This document shows positions 7,190 through 11,012 of a stretch of DNA of 11,012 bases, in pieces. Position numbers and translations under genes: made by a program. Numbering within the stretch: position 1 is the stretch's first letter; the number at the start of each line of letters is the position of its first letter. This DNA is from Desulfobulbus sp. (GTDB lineage: Bacteria > Desulfobacterota > Desulfobulbia > Desulfobulbales > Desulfobulbaceae), in NCBI GenBank assembly GCA_030602145.1, contig JAUWAH010000032.1, forward strand, positions 1 through 11,012, read 5' to 3'. The notes beneath the pieces are model-generated. The model ran no database searches and was not told the origin of the DNA. It saw only the letters and a list, made by a program, of their open reading frames with translations.

Positions 7190-7195
7190 CCTCCT
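7190..7195 (-). promoter_or_regulatory. Shine-Dalgarno of the GH5 gene
   Basis: On the minus strand a perfect AGGAGG lies 6 bases before ATG 7183, in the 23-base gap after the transporter stop codon. It is the strongest ribosome site of the minus-strand row and rules out longer in-frame starts, which would run into the transporter gene. Confidence 0.75.
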
Positions 7196-7206
7196 GAAGA
7201 AAAGGG

Positions 7207-8895
7207 TTACAGGACCAAGCGGCGGGAGTAGAAACCGGCGCCGTTGGTTGAATGGGAAATCGCCAGCACGGTGGCTTCGGGCAGTTGCTCGTCTATCAGG
7301 CGCAGCATCCGCTCTTCGACCTCGGGCTCCAGGGCGTCGAAGGCCTCCTGGAGAAAGATCCACTGGGGTCGGTTGAGCAGCAGCCGCACCATGCCCAGCC
7401 GCTGCTGCTCCTCCGGGGTCAGGATGGTCGCCCAGTGCTCGCGCAGATCGAGGAGATTAATCAGTTGTTCAAGGCCGGCCAGGCGAAGCGCCTGTTCGAT
7501 CTGCTCCTGGGTATACACCCGTCGGGAAGACGGGTAGCTGATGGTGTAGCGCAGCGTTCCGGTGGGCAGATGGGGTCGGGGCGGCATAAAGAACAGGCGG
7601 CCCTTGGAGGGGAGTTCGATGACGCCGCTGCCCCAGGGACGGATGCCGGCAATGGCGCGAAACAGCCGGGCGCCGGTGAAGGCGTTGCCGTTGATCAGCA
7701 CATGCTCGCCCTGGTCGATCTCGATGGAGAGGGGGTCGGTCAGCACCGTGCCGTCGTGCTTGGCAAGCCTGAGATCGCGAAGCACCAGGACCGGTCGATC
7801 CGAGCATCGCACCTCGATGCATTGATCCGGCTTGGCCACTTCTTCGTCGGCGTGGTCGAGCGCCCTCAAAAGTCCCAGGATACGTTCCACCGAGGCGCGC
7901 CATTCGGCGATTCCGCCAGCGTTGTTGACCGGCCAGGAGAGGGCGGAGGCCATGTGCTGGAAGGCCTGGGCGGATTGCATCAGGGTTCCCAGGGAGATCT
8001 TGCCCAGGATGTAGCGGGGCGCGGAAATAAGGATCGGGAAGGCCATGGACAGCATCGTGTAGCCGGAGTTGAACATGAGGATGTTGCGCCAGGCCCTGGT
8101 CTGGGCATCCCATACCTCGCCGATCCTGGTGAAGAGTTCCGCAAACAGGTGCCGCTCGCAGGGCTCGGCATGGATCAGGGCAATGGCCTGGCTGTTGTCC
8201 TGCGCCTCCAGCAGGCTGGCGCGGAAGTTGGCTTCGGCCGACTGGCGGGCATTGGTGGCGCCGGTCAGCGGCCGACTGACCAGCCAGCCGAGCCAGGAAG
8301 CCAGGGCCGAATAGACAATGGCGACCCAGACCAGATGGCCGTGGATGGCCAACTGGGCAAAACCCAGGTTTACCGTCACCACGCCGGAGTGGGCCCAGAG
8401 CACCTGGGTGAACCCGATCAGCAGCAGTATGGAATAGAACAGCGAATGGGCCAGCACCACCGCCGATTCGCCGGCGACCCGGCAATCCTCGGCGATGCGG
8501 CCATCCGGGTTGTCGTGTTCGCCCGGCAGGTTCTTGATCAGGTAGTGGCGGCCGCTGTTCATCCAGCGACTGAAGACGTGCTCGGTTATCCAGTCGCGCC
8601 AGTAGATCTGCAGGTTGCGCTTGATGACCAGGTGCGAGCCGGTCAGCGCCATGTCGGCAAAGAAGAGCAGCACCAGCAGGCCGGCCTGGCGCATGAGCCC
8701 GCTCATGGAGTGCTGCTCCAGGGCGTCGAACAGGCCGGCGCTCCATTTGGTCAGCAGGACGGCCATGACCATCTGCAGCATGGTCAGGAAGCCCAGAAGC
8801 AGGGCGGTGACGCGAATTTTCAGTTTGCGCTCCGAGCACCAGAACTGCCTGCTCAGACCAAGAAATTCGACCAAAAAGGGGCGGGGTTCAGACAT
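7207..8895 (-). CDS. YddA/SbmA-type ABC transporter with degenerate ATPase domain
   Basis: A 562-residue half-transporter: a membrane domain (about residues 25-320, about six segments) fused to a nucleotide-binding domain (about 365-562), the size and layout of E. coli YddA. The membrane part has the SbmA/BacA-like features W-R-x-W-I-T (99-104) and D-N-P-D-x-R-I-x-E-D (128-137). The ATPase motifs are broken. Walker A reads G-N-A-F-T-G-A-R (403-410), one residue short and without Lys. The Q-loop Gln is Pro439. The signature reads L-T-P-E-E-Q-Q-R (492-499), with Glu for Gly. Walker B is F-L-Q-E (514-517), with Gln for Asp. Glu517 and His548 remain. The frame is uninterrupted, so this is not an obvious pseudogene. 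It may be driven by an ion gradient like SbmA or act as a regulator. The start at 8895 has no clear SD. Substrate unknown; beta-glucoside or peptide import are guesses. Confidence 0.85.
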   Translation of the reverse strand: MSEPRPFLVEFLGLSRQFWCSERKLKIRVTALLLGFLTMLQMVMAVLLTKWSAGLFDALEQHSMSGLMRQAGLLVLLFFADMALTGSHLVIKRNLQIYWRDWITEHVFSRWMNSGRHYLIKNLPGEHDNPDGRIAEDCRVAGESAVVLAHSLFYSILLLIGFTQVLWAHSGVVTVNLGFAQLAIHGHLVWVAIVYSALASWLGWLVSRPLTGATNARQSAEANFRASLLEAQDNSQAIALIHAEPCERHLFAELFTRIGEVWDAQTRAWRNILMFNSGYTMLSMAFPILISAPRYILGKISLGTLMQSAQAFQHMASALSWPVNNAGGIAEWRASVERILGLLRALDHADEEVAKPDQCIEVRCSDRPVLVLRDLRLAKHDGTVLTDPLSIEIDQGEHVLINGNAFTGARLFRAIAGIRPWGSGVIELPSKGRLFFMPPRPHLPTGTLRYTISYPSSRRVYTQEQIEQALRLAGLEQLINLLDLREHWATILTPEEQQRLGMVRLLLNRPQWIFLQEAFDALEPEVEERMLRLIDEQLPEATVLAISHSTNGAGFYSRRLVL

Positions 8896-8934
8896 CGGTG
8901 CTCAGGGGACAGGGGGTGGAAGGGAGTCGAAAGC

Positions 8935-8961
8935 GGGTATGGGGTCTGCCATGCCGTACCC
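8935..8961. repeat. Imperfect inverted repeat between GH1 and transporter genes
   Basis: GGGTATGG (8935-8942) and CCGTACCC (8954-8961) pair at 7 of 8 positions around an 11-base loop. They lie in the 90-base gap between the GH1 stop and the transporter start. It could trim or stabilise the message or partly terminate it. There is no T-run, so its role is unclear. Confidence 0.25.
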
Positions 8962-8985
8962 AACGGGCTGGTTCGGCGTGGTCGT

Positions 8986-10299
8986 TCATGGCCTGTTCTC
9001 CGCCAGGCTGGGCAAACCGTCCAGATGCCGTCGCACCAAGGCGCCGCTGAAGCCGTTTTCACGAATGACTTCCCTGTAGAACAGGGCGCTTGGTTTAGGG
9101 GTGCGTTCGAAGGTCTGCGGGTCCACGGCCACCAGCCCGAAGCGGGGCACAAAGCTGGTCCACTCGTAGTTGTCCAAGAGCGACCAGTGGAAGTAGCCGC
9201 GCACATCGACGCCGCGCTCCATGGCTTCCCGCAGGGCGGAGAGATGCAGGGCCAGGTAGACGATGCGGAAGCGGTCGTCGTCGCAGCAGCAGCCGTTCTC
9301 GGTGATGTAGACCGGCCGGTCGGCCAACCGTTCCAGATTGGCGATCAGCCCCTCCGGATACATCTCCTCCAGGTAGAATCGCATCGGAATCATCCGCAGC
9401 TCCTTGTGGCGGAAGCGGCGGCCGTCCAGGCCGGCCAGGCGGGCATCGACCATGTGCCGGGTGTAGTAGTTGACCGCCCAGCAGTCGAGGGCACCCTTCA
9501 CCTCCGGGTCGTATTCGGCGTCGACGCCCGGGTAGACCAGCTCGCCGGTGCGCAGGGCGTGGAAGAAGAACTCGTTGGTGACGAAGTCGGCATAGGCGGT
9601 CATCCGCCGATCGAGGCAGTCGTGAAAACGGCGCGGAAACCAGTGGACAAAGGCGTGGGCACTGCTGACCGGCGCGGTCGAGTGGCTCTTGATCAGATGG
9701 TAGCCCAAGGCATGGACCCGCAGCATGGTGAACTTGAGCGATGCAATCGCCGGGCCCGCCATGGGGCCGCCCCATTGGTTGAATTCGTTGATCACGTTCC
9801 AGCCGCTGACCAGGGAACTGATCCTGGGGACGAGATAGGCGAGGTAGCGTTCGAAGAAGCGGCGGTTGTCGGCCTTGCCGAAGCCCCCCAGTTGCTCGAA
9901 CCAGAGTGGGTGGGTGAAGTGGTGCAGGGTGACGAACACCCGGATATCGTTGGCCGCAAGGCGTTCGAGGAGATCGAGGTAATGGGCCAGGGCCTCGTCG
10001 TCCCACTGCCCTTGCCGGGGCTCGATCCGGCTCCACTCGATGGACATTCGGTAGCCCCGATGCCCCAGGGCGGCGATCAGGGCCACATCCTCGCGATAGC
10101 GCCGGGAATGGTCGCAGGCCCTGCCCGAGGGGGCGCGGACCTCATCTTCCGAATCGCCCCGGAGAAAGTCGGGCTGCTGCTCCCGGTGCCAGGCCTGGGA
10201 GTGGATGTTGTCACCCTCGATCTGGTGGCCGGCGGTGGCGCTGCCCCACAGGAAGTCGTCTGGAAAGCGGATGGCGGGCAGGCTGAAGACGTCGTACAT
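8986..10299 (-). CDS. GH1 family beta-glucosidase-like enzyme
   Basis: A 437-residue, full-length GH1 TIM-barrel. It begins with F-P-x-D-F-L-W-G-S-A-T-A (12-23) and Q26 of the glucose-binding subsite. The acid/base is Glu172 in I-N-E-F, where most members have N-E-P; the nucleophile is Glu334 in I-T-E-N-G. Y-F-H-W-S-L-L-D-N-Y-E-W (369-380) supplies the conserved Glu379 and Trp380. Expected activity is hydrolysis of terminal beta-glucosidic or related beta-glycosidic bonds; sugar and aglycone are unknown. No signal peptide is present, so it is cytoplasmic. ATG 10299 is preceded only by a weak GGGGTGA. Three Cys follow the nucleophile loop (337-339), encoded by three TGC then three GAC codons. 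It is the first gene of the minus-strand row, with a plausible promoter 70-105 bases upstream and 90 bases to the transporter. Confidence 0.92.
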   Translation of the reverse strand: MYDVFSLPAIRFPDDFLWGSATAGHQIEGDNIHSQAWHREQQPDFLRGDSEDEVRAPSGRACDHSRRYREDVALIAALGHRGYRMSIEWSRIEPRQGQWDDEALAHYLDLLERLAANDIRVFVTLHHFTHPLWFEQLGGFGKADNRRFFERYLAYLVPRISSLVSGWNVINEFNQWGGPMAGPAIASLKFTMLRVHALGYHLIKSHSTAPVSSAHAFVHWFPRRFHDCLDRRMTAYADFVTNEFFFHALRTGELVYPGVDAEYDPEVKGALDCWAVNYYTRHMVDARLAGLDGRRFRHKELRMIPMRFYLEEMYPEGLIANLERLADRPVYITENGCCCDDDRFRIVYLALHLSALREAMERGVDVRGYFHWSLLDNYEWTSFVPRFGLVAVDPQTFERTPKPSALFYREVIRENGFSGALVRRHLDGLPSLAENRP

Positions 10300-10374
10300 G
10301 ATGGGTCACCCCGGCGGCTCGTCGACAAGCCCGAGTCATCGTTGCTGATGGGATCAGGACATGGGTCTGGTGAT

Positions 10375-10403
10375 GATATACCGCATACCGGGGGATGTTT
10401 CAG
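10375..10403 (-). promoter_or_regulatory. Candidate sigma70-type promoter of the GH1 row
   Basis: On the minus strand CTGAAA (10398-10403) and TATATC (10375-10380) are separated by 17 bases, each matching its consensus box at 4 of 6 positions. Transcription would start near 10367, leaving about a 68-base leader before ATG 10299. The A/T-rich -10 stands out in G+C-rich surroundings, but the match is only moderate. Confidence 0.35.
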
Positions 10404-10422
10404 CCGATAAAATGGGCTCCTG

Positions 10423-10473
10423 GTCAAGCCGGGCGATTTTCTGCCCGCCGGGATTGCATCCACCCGGCTTGAC
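10423..10473. repeat. Perfect 11-bp inverted repeat, possible terminator or operator
   Basis: GTCAAGCCGGG (10423-10433) and CCCGGCTTGAC (10463-10473) are exact reverse complements with a 29-base spacer. A competing 5-bp hairpin (10430-10434 with 10443-10447) overlaps the left arm. The repeat lies 24 bases after the aspA stop and about 20 bases upstream of the candidate GH1 -35 box. It could therefore end aspA transcription or bind a regulator. There is no T-run directly after the stem, so a classic intrinsic terminator is not supported. Confidence 0.5.
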
Positions 10474-10497
10474 GACGGGCGAGGAGGGTGGCCCTGC

Positions 10498-11012
10498 TCA
10501 GGAATTGGTTGGTATGTCGCGGGGATCGGTCATGTTTTCCGGCCGCAGGATGTCGTCGAGCTGCTCCTTGGTGAGCAGCTCTTGTTCGAGGATGAGAGTA
10601 TAGACGCTGCCTCCGGTGGCAAGTGCCTCCTTGGCGATGGCCGCCGACCGTTCATAGCCCAGCACCGGCACCAGGGCGGTCACCAGGCCGATGCTATTCT
10701 CGACGTAACCGCGGCAGACTTCGCGGTTGGCCGTCAGGCCGGTGATGCAGCGGGACACCAGGGTCACGCAACCGTTCTTGAGGATCATCATGCCGTGGAG
10801 CAGGTCGTAGGCGATGACCGGCTCGGCCATGCACAGTTCCAGTTCGCTGGCCTCGGCGGCCATCGACACCACCGCATCGTAGCCCATGACCTGATAGCAG
10901 ATCTGGTTGACCACCTCGGGAATGACCGGGTTGACCTTGCCGGGCATGATCGAGGAGCCGGGTTGCATGGGCGGCAGGTTGATCTCGTTCAGGCCGCAGC
11001 GGGGACCCGACC
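10498..11012 (-). CDS. aspA: Aspartate ammonia-lyase, C-terminal part (5' end outside window)
   Basis: The last 170 residues of an aspartase/fumarase superfamily enzyme; the gene continues past the right edge. It begins S-G-P-R-C-G-L-N-E-I-N-L-P, and the L-N-E-I-N-L-P form fits aspartase better than class II fumarase (which has G-E-I-x-I-P). The superfamily signature G-S-S-I-M-P-G-K-V-N-P follows; its Ser-Ser pair lies on the mobile loop carrying the catalytic base. The C-terminal domain (T-A-N-x-E-V-C, Y-V-E-N-S-I-G, P-E-N-M-T-D-P) is complete to the stop. The enzyme is a cytoplasmic homotetramer converting L-aspartate to fumarate and ammonia. The stretch usually close to E-A-G-Q-L-Q-L-N reads E-A-S-E-L-E-L-C, a change worth noting. 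A related lyase remains possible because two thirds of the protein is not visible. Confidence 0.85.
   Translation of the reverse strand, partial: SGPRCGLNEINLPPMQPGSSIMPGKVNPVIPEVVNQICYQVMGYDAVVSMAAEASELELCMAEPVIAYDLLHGMMILKNGCVTLVSRCITGLTANREVCRGYVENSIGLVTALVPVLGYERSAAIAKEALATGGSVYTLILEQELLTKEQLDDILRPENMTDPRDIPTNS

Noticed and set aside
7207..8895. Transporter gene as a pseudogene.
   Set aside because: The frame is continuous at the usual family length with an intact membrane domain, conserved Walker B Glu and switch His, and a normal C-terminus. Motif loss alone does not show decay, so I keep it as a coding gene.
7252..10410. A stop-free plus-strand frame of over 1,000 codons opposite the GH1 and transporter genes.
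   Set aside because: It lies antisense to two genes with clear catalytic or fold motifs. Its translation is Gly/Gln/Asp/His-rich with no domain, signal or membrane pattern. G+C-rich codon use that avoids TTA, CTA and TCA keeps such antisense frames open.
10498..11012. Class II fumarase (FumC) instead of aspartase.
   Set aside because: The shared signature cannot separate them, but G-L-N-E-I-N-L-P before it and P-V-I-P-E-V-V-N-Q after it fit aspartase. Fumarases have G-I-G-E-I-x-I-P and P-T-Q-x-E-x-x-x-x in these places.

Overview
The window looks like chromosomal DNA of a Gram-negative bacterium with high G+C. An outer-membrane lipoprotein, MCE proteins, a PilZ protein and a YafK-type L,D-transpeptidase all point to a diderm envelope. 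A member of the Desulfobacterota (Desulfobulbaceae-like) is my best guess from gene style alone, and it is weak. I see no tRNA, rRNA, CRISPR array, insertion sequence or phage gene. No gene-free stretch exceeds 200 bases.

Left half, plus strand (1-5161). The window opens inside the 3' end of a metallo-beta-lactamase-fold hydrolase. A very tight gene row follows: a YafK-type L,D-transpeptidase, a small PilZ protein, two separate PqiA half-proteins, the three-MCE-domain protein PqiB and the lipoprotein PqiC. Junctions are 4-8 base overlaps or a 1-base gap, so the six genes very probably form one operon. PqiA/PqiB/PqiC build an inner-to-outer-membrane lipid conduit. The transpeptidase-fold enzyme works on peptidoglycan or the lipoprotein-peptidoglycan link, and the PilZ protein suggests cyclic-di-GMP input.

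Right half, minus strand (5208-10299). This row meets the first head-on across a 46-base gap. In transcription order it holds a GH1 beta-glucosidase-like enzyme, a YddA/SbmA-type ABC transporter, a GH5 enzyme resembling exo-beta-1,3-glucanases, and an endonuclease/exonuclease/phosphatase-fold (EEP) hydrolase. None of the three enzymes has a signal peptide, so they probably process a beta-glucoside or beta-glucan oligosaccharide in the cytoplasm. The transporter's nucleotide-binding domain is badly degenerate: the P-loop lysine, Q-loop glutamine, signature glycine and Walker B aspartate are all replaced in an otherwise full-length reading frame.

Right edge (10498-11012, minus strand). The 3' third of an aspartate ammonia-lyase gene runs off the window. 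The 198 bases between it and the GH1 gene contain a perfect 11-bp inverted repeat and a plausible promoter for the glycosidase row.

The most interesting points are the apparently ATPase-dead ABC transporter inside a cytoplasmic glucosidase operon, and the fusion of cyclic-di-GMP sensing, peptidoglycan editing and Pqi lipid transport into one transcription unit.
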